From assembly GCF_019038465.1 (NCBI RefSeq), contig NZ_JAFKRH010000001.1:1-64000 (forward strand): a stretch of 64,000 nt of DNA. The letters are read 5' to 3'. Below the pieces are notes generated by a model, which searched no databases, was not told the origin of the DNA, and worked only from the letters and a program-made list of their open reading frames with translations. Numbering within the stretch: position 1 is the stretch's first letter; each line of letters opens with the position of its first letter. Shown piece by piece: positions 17,936-27,181 of the stretch. Origin of the DNA: Synechococcus sp. CCY 0621 (GTDB taxonomy: Bacteria > Cyanobacteriota > Cyanobacteriia > PCC-6307 > Cyanobiaceae). Made by a program: the position numbers and the translations under genes.

Positions 17936-19285
17936 ATGCCAGTGCTTCCCGGTAATTCCGAATTCGAGCAGGTCCTTCAGGAAGTGAGGCAGGCGGAGAG
18001 CCGGCAGGAATGGCGTGAAGCCGCCTGCATGTACCAGGAGCTGATTGGGGCGCATGCTGCAGATGGGCCGTTGATCCTGCGTGCCGCCAATGCCCTCTGG
18101 CTCTCGGATCAGCCGGAGGAGGCCCTGGTGCTCTATCGGCGGGCGTCTTTGCTGGTGCCGTCCAGCCCCGCTCCCCTCATGGGCCTCGGCAACAGCCTGC
18201 GGGATCTCAACCGCTTTGAGGCAGCCGATCGTGCTTTCCGTGCCAGCCGCCAGCTGCGGGACGGCCCAGAGGTGGCCTGCAACCACGCCTCGGTGCTGAT
18301 CGGCCTGGAGGCCTACGCGGAGGCCTACGCCCTGGCGGAACGCCGTTTCGAACTGCCCAGCCACGCCCCCGGACCGGAGGGAGGGGTGGCGGCTGTGGTG
18401 GCCGGGGCACGGCGACTGCACGTGCGCACCGAACAGGGCCTGGGGGATGGCCTGCAGTACCTGCGCTGGATCCCCCCTTTGATGGAGCAGGCCGCTGTAC
18501 GGGGCCAGAGGGTGGTGCTGGAGGTGGAGCCGTCGCTGGTGGCGCTGCTGCAGGCGGGGCTGGCCTGGTTGCCCCAGCCGCCGGAGGTGCGGGCCCGACC
18601 CGAAACCGACGGAGACGGCGAAGGGGATTCCGCTGGCCGGAGCCTGGTGAGCCTGCTGTCGCTGCCGGCGGCCCTGGGCGGCGCCCCCTGCCCCCAGCCA
18701 CCAGGCCCCTACCTGCGGGGCCTGGACCCCGCCGCCTGCGCTGATGGCTACGGCCGGCCACCGCGGATTGGTCTCACCTGGGCCAGCGGCCGCAAGCTCA
18801 GCGATGGCTTCACCTGTCGGGAATACCGCAAGCGCAGCCTGCCGGCCGCCGCCCTGGTGCGGCTGGTGGAGGGGGTGGTGGCCCTGGGGTGCGAGCCGGT
18901 GCTGCTGCAGCAGGGGGAGGACCGGCAGCTGGCGGAGCCGGTGGGTCATCTGTTCGGCGGGGCCATCGACCCAACCGGTGATTTCCTCGCCACGGCCCGG
19001 GTGCTGGCCGGCACCGACCTGGTGATCACGGTGGACACGGCCATGGCCCACCTGGCCGGCGCGATGGGCCATCCGGCCTGGGTGCTGCTGCCCTTCAGCG
19101 CCGATCCCCGCTGGCTGAGGCAGCGGGACGACAGCCCCTGGTACCCGAGTCTGCGCCTGTTCCGCCAGGCCGACGACCGGGACTGGCGGCCGGTGGTGGA
19201 GGCGGTGCTGCAGGCCCTTCAGCGAAGCAGGCGCAGGCTGCGGATCAGGGCCTCAAAGCCCTCGGCGGCCCGGTTCACCTCGTAG
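17936..19285 (+). CDS. TPR protein with GT9-like glycosyltransferase domain
   Basis: 449 residues from ATG 17936. Residues about 5-150 are TPR-like helical pairs (alanine/leucine-rich helices containing AANALWLSDQPEEALVLYRR and LGNSLRDLNRFEAADRAFR). The C-terminal half is GT-B-like: RTEQGLGDGLQYLRWIPPL, PRIGLTWASGRK, and the terminal VITVDTAMAHLAGAMGHP with LLPFSADPRWL. This TPR plus GT-B architecture recalls bacterial O-GlcNAc-transferase-like and N-acyl glycan proteins, where TPRs bind the acceptor protein. Protein glycosylation is therefore plausible but inferred. Its last 67 bases overlap the convergent GT4 gene. Confidence 0.8.
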   Translation: MPVLPGNSEFEQVLQEVRQAESRQEWREAACMYQELIGAHAADGPLILRAANALWLSDQPEEALVLYRRASLLVPSSPAPLMGLGNSLRDLNRFEAADRAFRASRQLRDGPEVACNHASVLIGLEAYAEAYALAERRFELPSHAPGPEGGVAAVVAGARRLHVRTEQGLGDGLQYLRWIPPLMEQAAVRGQRVVLEVEPSLVALLQAGLAWLPQPPEVRARPETDGDGEGDSAGRSLVSLLSLPAALGGAPCPQPPGPYLRGLDPAACADGYGRPPRIGLTWASGRKLSDGFTCREYRKRSLPAAALVRLVEGVVALGCEPVLLQQGEDRQLAEPVGHLFGGAIDPTGDFLATARVLAGTDLVITVDTAMAHLAGAMGHPAWVLLPFSADPRWLRQRDDSPWYPSLRLFRQADDRDWRPVVEAVLQALQRSRRRLRIRASKPSAARFTS

Positions 19286-20418
19286 TGGGCGGCGACGGTG
19301 GCGCGGCCGGCGTCGGCCATGGCGGCGAAGGCGAGTGGGTCGGCCAGCACCGCCAAGAGGGTCTCGGCCAGGCGATCGGTGTCGTTGAAGGGCACCAGCA
19401 GCCCGTTGTGGTTGTGCTGGATCACTTCGTTCAGCGGCGGGTTGTCGGAGCCCACCACCAGGGCGCCGGAGGCCATCGCCTCGAGCAGGCTCCAGGAGAG
19501 GGCATAGGGATAGCTGAGGTGGACGTGGACGGCGCTGATGCGGAACAGGGCCAGCAGCTCGCGGTGTGCCAGGGGCGGCAGGAAATGGACACGCTCCAGG
19601 GGCAGCCGGTGGCCGAGCAGGGCCAGCAGTTCGCCCTTGTGGCCCTCAGGGTGGGAGGAAGGGGCGCCGTAGCCACTGCCGCTGCCCCCCACGATCACGG
19701 CCCGGGCGTCGGGCCTGGCGGCGAGGACGGCCGGCAGGGCCCGCAGAACGCTGCGGAAGCCCCGCAGGGGTTCCAGGTTGCGGCTGGCGAAGGTTATCAC
19801 CGGATCGCCCTTGACCAGGGTGGGGCCGCCCTCCAGCCGCAGGCTGGTGCTGCCGATGGCGGCGGGCGGCAGGGCGATGCCTTCGTGCAGCACATGGAAT
19901 CGGCTGCGTAGGTGGGGGGGGAAGCTGTCGCGGGCAAAGCGGGTGGGCACCACGCAGGCGTCGGCTTCGGCCACCGCCGCCAGACCCATCAGGTTGCCGC
20001 GGCGCCACTGGGCCCGCAGGGCGGGGGAGGGTTCTCCCAGGTCGGCATCGAAGCCGTAGCCCAGCAGGAGAGGGGCGGCATAGAGCTCGGGGTAGGCGAT
20101 CAGCACCGCCTCAGGCCAGACATCGCGCAGGTAGAGCAGCTCCCCCCAGCCGCTGTGGGCGAGCACGGCCTCCGGGCGGTAGCCCTGCTCACGCAGTTGC
20201 AGGCAGCGCTCCTGGACGCGCCCGGCCCGGTGCAGGTTGGTCTCCAGCAGCGGATCCACCAACCCCACCGGCAGGGTCGGCGGCTGCCAGGCGTAGTCGA
20301 GCCGCTGGCCGCGGGGGGTGGCACCCAGACCGAGGACGCGATGGCCGCGGCGTTCAAGGGCGGGGGTCAGATCACGAAACTGGCCTGGATGGTTCTGATG
20401 GATCAGCAACAGTTCCAT
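19219..20418 (-). CDS. Family 4 glycosyltransferase
   Basis: 399 residues of GT-B type. The N-terminus ELLLIHQNHPGQFRDL leads the acceptor domain. The donor domain contains PVITFASRNLEPLRG and the signature LLEAMASGALVVGSDNPPLNEVI, with the two glutamates of the retaining GT4 EX7E-type motif. There is no signal peptide. Its neighbours suggest it helps build the surface glycan made at this locus. It converges with the TPR-GT gene and diverges from the duplicated hypothetical gene with 45 bases between. Confidence 0.88.
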   Translation of the reverse strand: MELLLIHQNHPGQFRDLTPALERRGHRVLGLGATPRGQRLDYAWQPPTLPVGLVDPLLETNLHRAGRVQERCLQLREQGYRPEAVLAHSGWGELLYLRDVWPEAVLIAYPELYAAPLLLGYGFDADLGEPSPALRAQWRRGNLMGLAAVAEADACVVPTRFARDSFPPHLRSRFHVLHEGIALPPAAIGSTSLRLEGGPTLVKGDPVITFASRNLEPLRGFRSVLRALPAVLAARPDARAVIVGGSGSGYGAPSSHPEGHKGELLALLGHRLPLERVHFLPPLAHRELLALFRISAVHVHLSYPYALSWSLLEAMASGALVVGSDNPPLNEVIQHNHNGLLVPFNDTDRLAETLLAVLADPLAFAAMADAGRATVAAHYEVNRAAEGFEALIRSLRLLR

Positions 20419-20463
20419 CCGTTAACGCTATTACAATCCCCCTGCGTGTACCTGACCTGCGTC

Positions 20464-21582
20464 ATGTCGCTCTGGAGCCGTCTGTTCGGACGCCGGGATA
20501 CGGTGAGCTGGGGTGAAAGAAAAGTGCATAAAGATAGTGATCTTCTGGATACGTTGGTGAGTGATCCAGGCAGCGTGCCGATGGAGATGGATCGCCGGCC
20601 CCAGATCACCCCCTGGTCGGCGGCGCGTCTGGGCACGATCTTCATGGATTTCGCCCACGAAGCCACCCCCACCCGGCTGGCGGAGGCGCGGCTGGCACGC
20701 CAGTGCCTGTCAAAGTTCTGGTTGAGTGCGCCGATCGATGCCCTGGAGCTTCTCTATGGCTCGGCGGTGGGCCAGAGCTATCGCCAGATGATCGGAACTG
20801 AGCTGGCCTCCCAGCCCCTGCTTCGCGATGAAGAGAGCTGGAGAGACCATCTCTCCGAGCGCCTCCAGAGCGGCTTCGATCGGCCGGAAATGGCCAATGT
20901 GCTGTTGGCGGCAATGCCCTATTTCCGCCGCGGCAAGATGAAAGTGCGCAACTGCGAACAGAATCTTCCCGACTGGCTGCTCGTGGACTACGCGAGCCTG
21001 TTCGAACCGGAGCTGCTGCCGCGGTTGCGCCAGCCCAGCCCGCTGGAGCGCCGGGCGCTGGCCCCGGCGGGGGCTGGGGCGGGGGTGGTGGCGCCGTTGG
21101 CCGCAGAGCCGGACCTGCCGCCGTTGCCCCAGCTCTCCGCTTTCAGCGGCGCCCAGGCCCTGCAGCTCACCGGCAGCGAGGAGTTCCTCACCCGCCTCAA
21201 CGGGCTGGTGAACCTGTTCGAGATCGACCCCGACGATGGCGCCATCCTCCAGGAGCTGGGCAGCTTCCGGCGCCAGCTGGGCCAGATCTGGCTGGACACG
21301 CCCGAGGAGCGACTCCAGCCCCTGTTCGAGAGTCCGTTCGGCGACATTTACCGCAAGTTCCTGCGCAGCGGCTACGCCGGCACGCCCCTGGCGGAGGAAG
21401 ACCGGCAGCTGCGGACCCAGCTGGCTCACTACGTGCGCAACATGACCCGGCCCAAGGCCACCCAGGTGGTGCTGGCGGTGCTGCCCTTCTATCCCCCGGG
21501 CAAGATCGGCTTTGCCGGCGGCGAGCAGTTCATGCCCCAGTGGCTGTTGGGGGCCCTGCCCAGCCTGTACGTGAAGAGCTGA
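20464..21582 (+). CDS. Internally duplicated hypothetical protein beside the export operon
   Basis: 372 residues from ATG 20464. Two homologous halves (about 40-185 and 215-372) each end in the same pattern. In the first half it reads AAMPYFRRGKMKVRNCEQN then LPDWLLVDYASLF; in the second it reads AVLPFYPPGKIGFAGGEQF then MPQWLLGALPSLY. A Pro/Ala-rich linker joins them (about 190-215). There is no signal peptide, membrane span or catalytic motif. The fold and function are unknown to me. It sits between a glycosyltransferase and the type I secretion operon, with its stop 28 bases from the convergent operon end, so a role in cargo handling or glycosylation is a guess. Confidence 0.7.
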   Translation: MSLWSRLFGRRDTVSWGERKVHKDSDLLDTLVSDPGSVPMEMDRRPQITPWSAARLGTIFMDFAHEATPTRLAEARLARQCLSKFWLSAPIDALELLYGSAVGQSYRQMIGTELASQPLLRDEESWRDHLSERLQSGFDRPEMANVLLAAMPYFRRGKMKVRNCEQNLPDWLLVDYASLFEPELLPRLRQPSPLERRALAPAGAGAGVVAPLAAEPDLPPLPQLSAFSGAQALQLTGSEEFLTRLNGLVNLFEIDPDDGAILQELGSFRRQLGQIWLDTPEERLQPLFESPFGDIYRKFLRSGYAGTPLAEEDRQLRTQLAHYVRNMTRPKATQVVLAVLPFYPPGKIGFAGGEQFMPQWLLGALPSLYVKS

Positions 21583-21610
21583 ACAGGGCAGGCCCCAGTG
21601 CCGGGAGCCC

Positions 21611-21886
21611 TCACTCGTGGAACTCCTTCCACAGCAGCCAGTAGGTGAGGTAGCCCAGCAGGGGCAGCAGGACCATCGGGGCCAGGGCGAACAGGGTCAC
21701 CACCGGCGGCAGGTGGAGCACCAACCAGAGCAGCACCAGGCCATAGGCGAGGAAGGAGAGGGCGATGCCCACCCAGCGCTGGCGCAGGCGTTCCTTGAGG
21801 CGCAGCCGCCAGGCCTTGAACCGGCGACGGCGGCGTTGCTCGGGCGGCACGAAGCGCCACCAGTCGCCCTGGGGTCGGGAGCTCAC
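21611..21886 (-). CDS. Small two-helix membrane protein, last gene of the export operon
   Basis: 91 residues: a very basic cytoplasmic N-terminus (EQRRRRRFKAWRLRLKERLR) followed by two hydrophobic helices (about 40-58 and 62-80). Its ATG overlaps the HlyD stop by four bases, so it is translationally coupled to the exporter. No family recognised. The placement suggests an accessory subunit or an unrelated passenger. Confidence 0.7.
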   Translation of the reverse strand: MSSRPQGDWWRFVPPEQRRRRRFKAWRLRLKERLRQRWVGIALSFLAYGLVLLWLVLHLPPVVTLFALAPMVLLPLLGYLTYWLLWKEFHE

Positions 21887-23403
21887 TGGGACCGCAGACG
21901 CTGGAGGTTGCGGCGCTGGTCTTCGAACAGGCCGGTGAGCAGGCTGATCATGCGCCGTTCGCGCAACTTGATGTCGGCGGTGAGGGCCATGCCTGCCTGG
22001 AGCGGCACGCTGCTTTTGTCAGGCAGGGGAATGGTCTGGCGGCCCAGTTTGAGGATGACCGGAAAGTGGAGGCCCTCGGCCTGGGTGCCGAGCACCTGGG
22101 TCTGCTCCTCGGGGGTGAGGGCATCGGAGCCGATGCGCTCCACCTTGGCCGGCAGGTAGCCGAAGGTGCTGGCAGGGAAGGTCTCGATCGAGAGTTCAGC
22201 GCTCTGGCCCACCTGCACGAAGCCGATGGCCTTGTTGGGCAGGTACACCTTGGCCCGCAGGGAGTCCTGGGGCACCACCTTCAGCAGGGGGGTGGTGGCG
22301 TTGACACCCACCACGCTGCCGGCGCTGGCGTCGACGTCGAAGACGAGGCCATCGGCGGGGGCGGTGAGCAGGCCGTACTGGATCTGAAGGCGGGCCTGGC
22401 GGATCTGGGCGTCGAGATCACTGATCTGGCGCAGGTTGGCTTCGATCGCGGTGCGCAGCTCCACATCGGTGCCGGAACCGGTGTTGACCAGCTGGGAGCG
22501 CAGGCGGGCGATCTCGCTCTCCTCTTCGGCCACGCTGGTGCGCAGGTCCTGCATCTTGTTGCGCGCCTCGAGCAGCTGCACCTCGCTGACGGCGCCATCG
22601 CGCACCAGGGACTGATAGCGGCGTTCGATGTCGGCGTAGATGCGCAGGGAATCGCGGTAGCCGGCCAGGCGGGTGGTGCTCTTGGCCAGTTCCTCCCGGG
22701 CGGCGTCCAGGCGGCTGTTGAGCTCGCGGGCGCGGTCGCGCAGCTGGTTCTGCTGGTTGGCGGTGAGGCCGGCGGTGGCGGCCTCCTCCCCGAGGGTGGC
22801 CCTGGCGACGCGGTTCTCGTTGAGCAGCCGCTCGCGGATGCTCTCGGCAGCGGCCAGCTTGCTGCGGGGCTCGCGCAGGTCGAAGCGGATCAGGGGCTGG
22901 CCCTTCCTCACCGCCTGGCCCTCCTTCACCAGCACCTCCTCCACCACGCCGGGGACGGGGGAGGCGACGTCCTTGACGGTGCTGGTGGGCTCGAGCTTGC
23001 CCGGCACGGCCACGGTTTCGGAGATCGGCGCCGTGACGCTCCAGAGGCCGAGGGCGGCCACCCCGCCCACCCCCGCCCAGACCAGCAGGCTGGAGCTGCG
23101 GCGGCTCTTGCGCAGCACCACGGTTTCCCGGAACGACCATTCTTTGGCCGCTTCCGATCCCGTTGGGGTGAGGCCGCTGCCGAAGGGGTGGCTGACGGCC
23201 GAGGGGTCGGTGGGTTCGCTGGTGGGCGGGGCCTCTTCGGCAGGCGCACCGGTGGGAAGGGAATCCTGGCCCACCAGATCGACGCGCACCGGAATCACCG
23301 GGTGGCGGCGGCTGGAGCGGGGGGAGCGCAGCCAGTCGACGCAGCCGTCGAGCAGGGACACCAGGCGGGAGGCGGGATCGGCGGAGCGGGGTGGGGTGGC
23401 CAT
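21883..23403 (-). CDS. HlyD-family membrane fusion protein
   Basis: 506 residues from ATG 23403, which overlaps the ABC transporter stop by one base. There is a long cytoplasmic N-terminus of about 105 residues rich in Pro and Ser, then one transmembrane helix (LLVWAGVGGVAALGLWSV). A biotinyl-lipoyl half-domain follows (ASPVPGVVEEVLVKEGQAV), a long alpha-hairpin of about 180 residues, the second half-domain (TAPADGLVF) and a beta-barrel ending KLRERRMISLL. It would bridge the ABC exporter to an outer-membrane TolC-like channel, which is not encoded here. Confidence 0.92.
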   Translation of the reverse strand: MATPPRSADPASRLVSLLDGCVDWLRSPRSSRRHPVIPVRVDLVGQDSLPTGAPAEEAPPTSEPTDPSAVSHPFGSGLTPTGSEAAKEWSFRETVVLRKSRRSSSLLVWAGVGGVAALGLWSVTAPISETVAVPGKLEPTSTVKDVASPVPGVVEEVLVKEGQAVRKGQPLIRFDLREPRSKLAAAESIRERLLNENRVARATLGEEAATAGLTANQQNQLRDRARELNSRLDAAREELAKSTTRLAGYRDSLRIYADIERRYQSLVRDGAVSEVQLLEARNKMQDLRTSVAEEESEIARLRSQLVNTGSGTDVELRTAIEANLRQISDLDAQIRQARLQIQYGLLTAPADGLVFDVDASAGSVVGVNATTPLLKVVPQDSLRAKVYLPNKAIGFVQVGQSAELSIETFPASTFGYLPAKVERIGSDALTPEEQTQVLGTQAEGLHFPVILKLGRQTIPLPDKSSVPLQAGMALTADIKLRERRMISLLTGLFEDQRRNLQRLRSQ

Positions 23404-26354
23404 CAGCTGAGACCCTCCTGGTTCTGGCTGCGGAAGAGGGCGTAGTACCAGCCGCGCAGCTGCATCAGCTGGCGGTGGTTGCCCTGCTCCATCACGGCGC
23501 CTTTGTCCATCAACACGATCAGGTCGGCGGGCTGGACGGTGGAGAGGCGGTGGGTGATGAAGAAGACGGTGCGGCCCCGGAAGGCCTCGAACAGGTTGAT
23601 GCACACCTGGCGCTCGGTGCTGGCGTCGAGGGCGCTGGTGGCCTCGTCAAGGATCAGCATCCGGGGGTTCTGGAGCACGGCCCGGGCCAGGGCGAGGCGC
23701 TGGCGTTGGCCGCCCGAGAGGCCGGCGCCCCGCTCGCCGACGTTGGAGTTGTAGCCCTGGGGCATCTGCATGATGAAGTCGTGGGCGCAGGCGATGCGGG
23801 CGGCGCGGATCATCTCGGCGGCGGTGGCATCGGGCTTCACCATCAGCAGGTTCTCGCGGATGGTGCCGTCGAAGAGGAGCGAATCCTGGGGCACCACGCC
23901 GATCTGGCGGCGCAGGGAATAGAGCTCCACCTTGCCGATGTCGAGGCCATCGATCAGCACGCTGCCCCGCTCGGGCGAATAGAAGCGGGAGAGGAGCTTG
24001 AGCAGGGTGGATTTGCCACTGCCGGAGCCCCCCACCAGCCCCACGAAGGAGCCGGCGGGGATCTCCAGATCCACGCCATCGAGCACCAGGGGACCCTGGT
24101 CGCGGAAGCGGAAGCCCACATCGACGAACTGCACCCGGCCTTGCAGGGGGGGCAGGGGGATGTTGCTGGCCTGCTCGCTGGTCTGCTCGGTGTCGCGGTC
24201 GACCACATCGGCCACCATGCGCAGCGACTGGGTGTTGAACTGGAAGTCCTGCCAGGTGCCCACCAGTTGCACCAAGGGCTGGCGGATGTAGCCGGCGAGG
24301 ATGTTGAAGGCGAACAGGGCACCCACATTCAGTTGGCCCTGGATGATCAGCCAGACGGCCACGGCGATCACCACCAGCTGGCCGAGGTTGCTGAGAAAGT
24401 TGGACAGGTTGGCGATCGCTTCGCGGGTCACCTTGAGCTTGAAGTCTTCGCCGATGTAGGCGGAATAGCGGTTCTGGAATTCCCAGCGGGTCTTGAGTTC
24501 GGCGTTCTGGGATTTGATCGTCTGGATGCCGGTGATGGCTTCGTTGAGGAAGCTGGAGGCCCGCACCGCCTGGGCCATGGTGCGGTTGATCTGGCTGCGC
24601 ACCAGGGGATTGGTGACCAGGCCCACGGCGGCGATCAGGGGCAAGGTGGCCAGGGTCACCAGGGTCAGCAGGGGGCTGATGGCGAAGAGGATGGCCAGGT
24701 AGATCAGGCTGAAGCCGAAATCCACCAGGGTGGGCAGGGTCTGGCCGAGCAGGAAGTCGCGCAGGCGATCGAGCTGGGAGAAATAAAAGGTGATCTGGCC
24801 CACGGGGCGGGCATCGAAGAAGCCCTGGGGCAGCCGCACCAGCTGGTCGAGGATCGTGGCCTTGGCGTCCTGGTCGACGCGGTTGGCCAGGTCGGTGAAC
24901 AGGAAGCTGCGCAGCGTCTTGAAGATGCTCTCCATCAAGGTGGCGAGCAGCATCACGCTGGCGATGCTGACCAGGGCGCCGATGTTGCGGCTGGCCACCA
25001 CGCTCTGGATCAGCACCATCAGGCCGAGGGGGAAGACGAGCCGCAGGGCGTTGATCAGCACCGAGGCCACCAGGACCTCGACCAGCTCGCGGCGGTGCTG
25101 GCGCAGGAAGGGGACATACCAGCTCCAGCTGAAGCGCTGCTGCTTGGCATCGGGTTTGCGATCGAAGAGCAGCAGCTCCACCAGGCCGCCGTCGTGGGTG
25201 ATCAGCTCCTCGGCCGGCACCAGCAGGGCGCCGAGTTCGGCTTCCAGCAGGCGGGCGCGGCCATCGGGTTCGACGCCATCGAGCAGGCCGAAGTGGCCGT
25301 TCTGGAACAGCAGGGCCGGGGCTGGCACGCGCCCCAGGCGGCTGGCGGGCACCCGCGAGAGCACCACCCGCAGGCCGAGGGTGTCCATGATCTGGCCGAT
25401 GTTGACCAGGTTGAGCTGGTCCTGGCGCTGCAGGATGGCGTCCACCTGATCGGCGAGGGCATCGCGGTTCAGCGGCAGGCCGAAGTAGTCGGCCAGGGAC
25501 TGGCAGAGGGCGATGGGCACGGCGCGGACACCGCTGGCCCGGCCCAGGGCCAGCTGGCCGCTGCGGTCGCCGGCGCGGCGCGGCGGTGGTTCGAGGGCGG
25601 GCGCGTAGGTGCCGCCCGCCCCCTCGGCCAGCACGGTGGGGGTGAGGGGGTTGGGGCCGAGCGTGATCGGCGCTTCCGCCTCCCGGGGGATCGCCAGGCC
25701 CACGAGCCGCAGCCAGGGGGCCTCGGGGCCGGGGCGCACCAGGGGACGGTGCGACCAGGGCTCGGCCAGGGGCAGGCCGCTGCTGGCGTACCAGCGGAAG
25801 CCCGGAGGCAGGCCCAGCTCTCCGGGCCCGCCCGGGGGCAGGCTGCGCAGGCGCACCTGCTCGGGCGGCAGGGGCCAGTCGTCGAGGAGGGCTTCGGCGT
25901 GGGGATCCCGTTGGGCCAGGGCCAGCAGCAGGGTGTGGAGCTCGGCGGCGCTGGGCTGGTTGGCGAACCAGGCGGCGAAGTCGGGATGGCCGCTCAGGAG
26001 GTCGCGGAAGGCGGCGGCGGGGAGTTGCAAGGCCTCCACCTCGGTGGTGGCGCGCAGGTGTTCGCAGGCGTCGCGGCGCAGCAGGCCCGCCCAGCCGGCC
26101 AGGGTTCCGGGGCCGAGGCGCTCGATCGTGCGCAGGCCCCGGCCGCTGGGGCTGGGGCCGAGACTGCGCAGCTGGCCGCTGCAGAGCAGCAGCACGCCCT
26201 CGGGCAAGACGTCTGGGCGCAGGACGGTCTGGCCGAGGCGGAAGCGCAGGGGCTCCAGCAGGGCATCGATCGCGTCGCGGCGGGCGGGGGGGAGCCGGTC
26301 GAAGGGGGCGAAGTCGTTGAGCAGTCCGCTGATGGCTCCGGGGGAGGAGGTCAT
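23403..26354 (-). CDS. Type I secretion ABC exporter with cNMP-binding-like and C39-like domains
   Basis: 983 residues from ATG 26354 (ATGA overlap with the foldase gene). Order: a cNMP-binding-like beta roll (about 1-150, containing EGVLLLCSGQLRSL), a linker, a C39-peptidase-like domain (about 330-450), six transmembrane helices (about 480-750), and an ABC ATPase with Walker A GGSGSGKST, signature LSGGQRQR, Walker B MLILDEATSALD and the H-loop ITHRLST. In the C39-like domain the canonical D-C-G catalytic site is absent (VRAVPIALCQSLADYFG instead), so it probably holds cargo without cleaving it, as in RTX exporters. The architecture resembles cyanobacterial HetC-type exporters. Confidence 0.92.
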   Translation of the reverse strand: MTSSPGAISGLLNDFAPFDRLPPARRDAIDALLEPLRFRLGQTVLRPDVLPEGVLLLCSGQLRSLGPSPSGRGLRTIERLGPGTLAGWAGLLRRDACEHLRATTEVEALQLPAAAFRDLLSGHPDFAAWFANQPSAAELHTLLLALAQRDPHAEALLDDWPLPPEQVRLRSLPPGGPGELGLPPGFRWYASSGLPLAEPWSHRPLVRPGPEAPWLRLVGLAIPREAEAPITLGPNPLTPTVLAEGAGGTYAPALEPPPRRAGDRSGQLALGRASGVRAVPIALCQSLADYFGLPLNRDALADQVDAILQRQDQLNLVNIGQIMDTLGLRVVLSRVPASRLGRVPAPALLFQNGHFGLLDGVEPDGRARLLEAELGALLVPAEELITHDGGLVELLLFDRKPDAKQQRFSWSWYVPFLRQHRRELVEVLVASVLINALRLVFPLGLMVLIQSVVASRNIGALVSIASVMLLATLMESIFKTLRSFLFTDLANRVDQDAKATILDQLVRLPQGFFDARPVGQITFYFSQLDRLRDFLLGQTLPTLVDFGFSLIYLAILFAISPLLTLVTLATLPLIAAVGLVTNPLVRSQINRTMAQAVRASSFLNEAITGIQTIKSQNAELKTRWEFQNRYSAYIGEDFKLKVTREAIANLSNFLSNLGQLVVIAVAVWLIIQGQLNVGALFAFNILAGYIRQPLVQLVGTWQDFQFNTQSLRMVADVVDRDTEQTSEQASNIPLPPLQGRVQFVDVGFRFRDQGPLVLDGVDLEIPAGSFVGLVGGSGSGKSTLLKLLSRFYSPERGSVLIDGLDIGKVELYSLRRQIGVVPQDSLLFDGTIRENLLMVKPDATAAEMIRAARIACAHDFIMQMPQGYNSNVGERGAGLSGGQRQRLALARAVLQNPRMLILDEATSALDASTERQVCINLFEAFRGRTVFFITHRLSTVQPADLIVLMDKGAVMEQGNHRQLMQLRGWYYALFRSQNQEGLS

Positions 26355-27181
26355 GGGGCGGGGTCCTCCTGCAGCAGGGCGAGCATCGCGTCGAGGGGCG
26401 GCAGCGGCTGGCCTTCGAGGAGGAGCCGCGCCCGCTGCTCGAGCCATTCCTCGAAGAGTTCGCCCATCATGCGCTCCCTGGTGAGGTCGTTCAACTCGGC
26501 CGGCAGGAACTGTTCGAGCCTCAGCACCACCCAGCTCTCGCCAACCGCGAAGGGTTCGAACAGCTGGCCGGGGCGGCCACGGCGCAGGCGGCTGACCAGG
26601 CTCTCGTGGCCGGTGGCCAATGGCAGGGGGCCGATCTGGCCGCGGCAGTGGCGCTCGGGGCCTTCGGAATGGAGCGGGGCGAGGCTGTCGAAATCAGCTT
26701 CGCCCTCGGCGATCTGGTGGTGCAGCTCGGCGGCGAGGTCCTCACTGTCGACACGCAACAGGGAATAGACCACCTGGTCGAGCTCGGGCTTGCGCTGCAG
26801 GAAGCGCACTTCCACCTCGTCCTCCCAGCGGCAGCGCACCAGGCGCTGCAGGCGCCGTTTCTGGGTGGCGAGGATGCGCAGGTCGTCGAAGACCAGGCCG
26901 CGCTCCTTGAGCCAGCCGGGCACCTGGTCGTCGTCGCTGATGCCACGGCGCTCCAGGAAGGCGGCCATCAGGGCCTTTTCCTCCTCGATGGGCAGGGGGA
27001 TGGCGTGCACGAGCTGATCGAGCACCCAGGCGCGGGCCAGGGGCCGGGCCTGGGCCTGCTGGCGGATGAGGCGGTTGAGTTCGGAGAGGGCCAGCCAGGG
27101 GCGGCCGGGGGGCAGTTCCACCACCGCCGGCTCCGGCAGGCCGGCGAGGGGTTCGGGCAGGGTGTCGCGGGGGGTGCTCAT
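26351..27181 (-). CDS. Parvulin-like peptidyl-prolyl isomerase of the export operon
   Basis: 276 residues from ATG 27181, overlapping the giant glycosyltransferase stop by four bases and the ABC gene by four. The N-terminal part is SurA/PrsA-like helical (LNRLIRQQAQARPLARAWVL). The C-terminal part has a degenerate parvulin core: VVYSLLRVDSEDLAAELHHQ, FDSLAPLHSEGPERHCRGQIG, FEPFAVGESWVVLRLEQF. There is no signal peptide, so it would act in the cytoplasm, perhaps keeping the cargo export-competent. Similar isomerase genes sit beside HetC-like exporters in other cyanobacteria. Confidence 0.78.
   Translation of the reverse strand: MSTPRDTLPEPLAGLPEPAVVELPPGRPWLALSELNRLIRQQAQARPLARAWVLDQLVHAIPLPIEEEKALMAAFLERRGISDDDQVPGWLKERGLVFDDLRILATQKRRLQRLVRCRWEDEVEVRFLQRKPELDQVVYSLLRVDSEDLAAELHHQIAEGEADFDSLAPLHSEGPERHCRGQIGPLPLATGHESLVSRLRRGRPGQLFEPFAVGESWVVLRLEQFLPAELNDLTRERMMGELFEEWLEQRARLLLEGQPLPPLDAMLALLQEDPAP

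Noticed and set aside
23391-26768. 1,125-codon open frame on the plus strand opposite the ABC exporter
   Set aside because: Its sequence is a His/Gln/Gly-rich mirror typical of antisense frames in high-G+C DNA. The minus-strand gene has complete, ordered transporter motifs.
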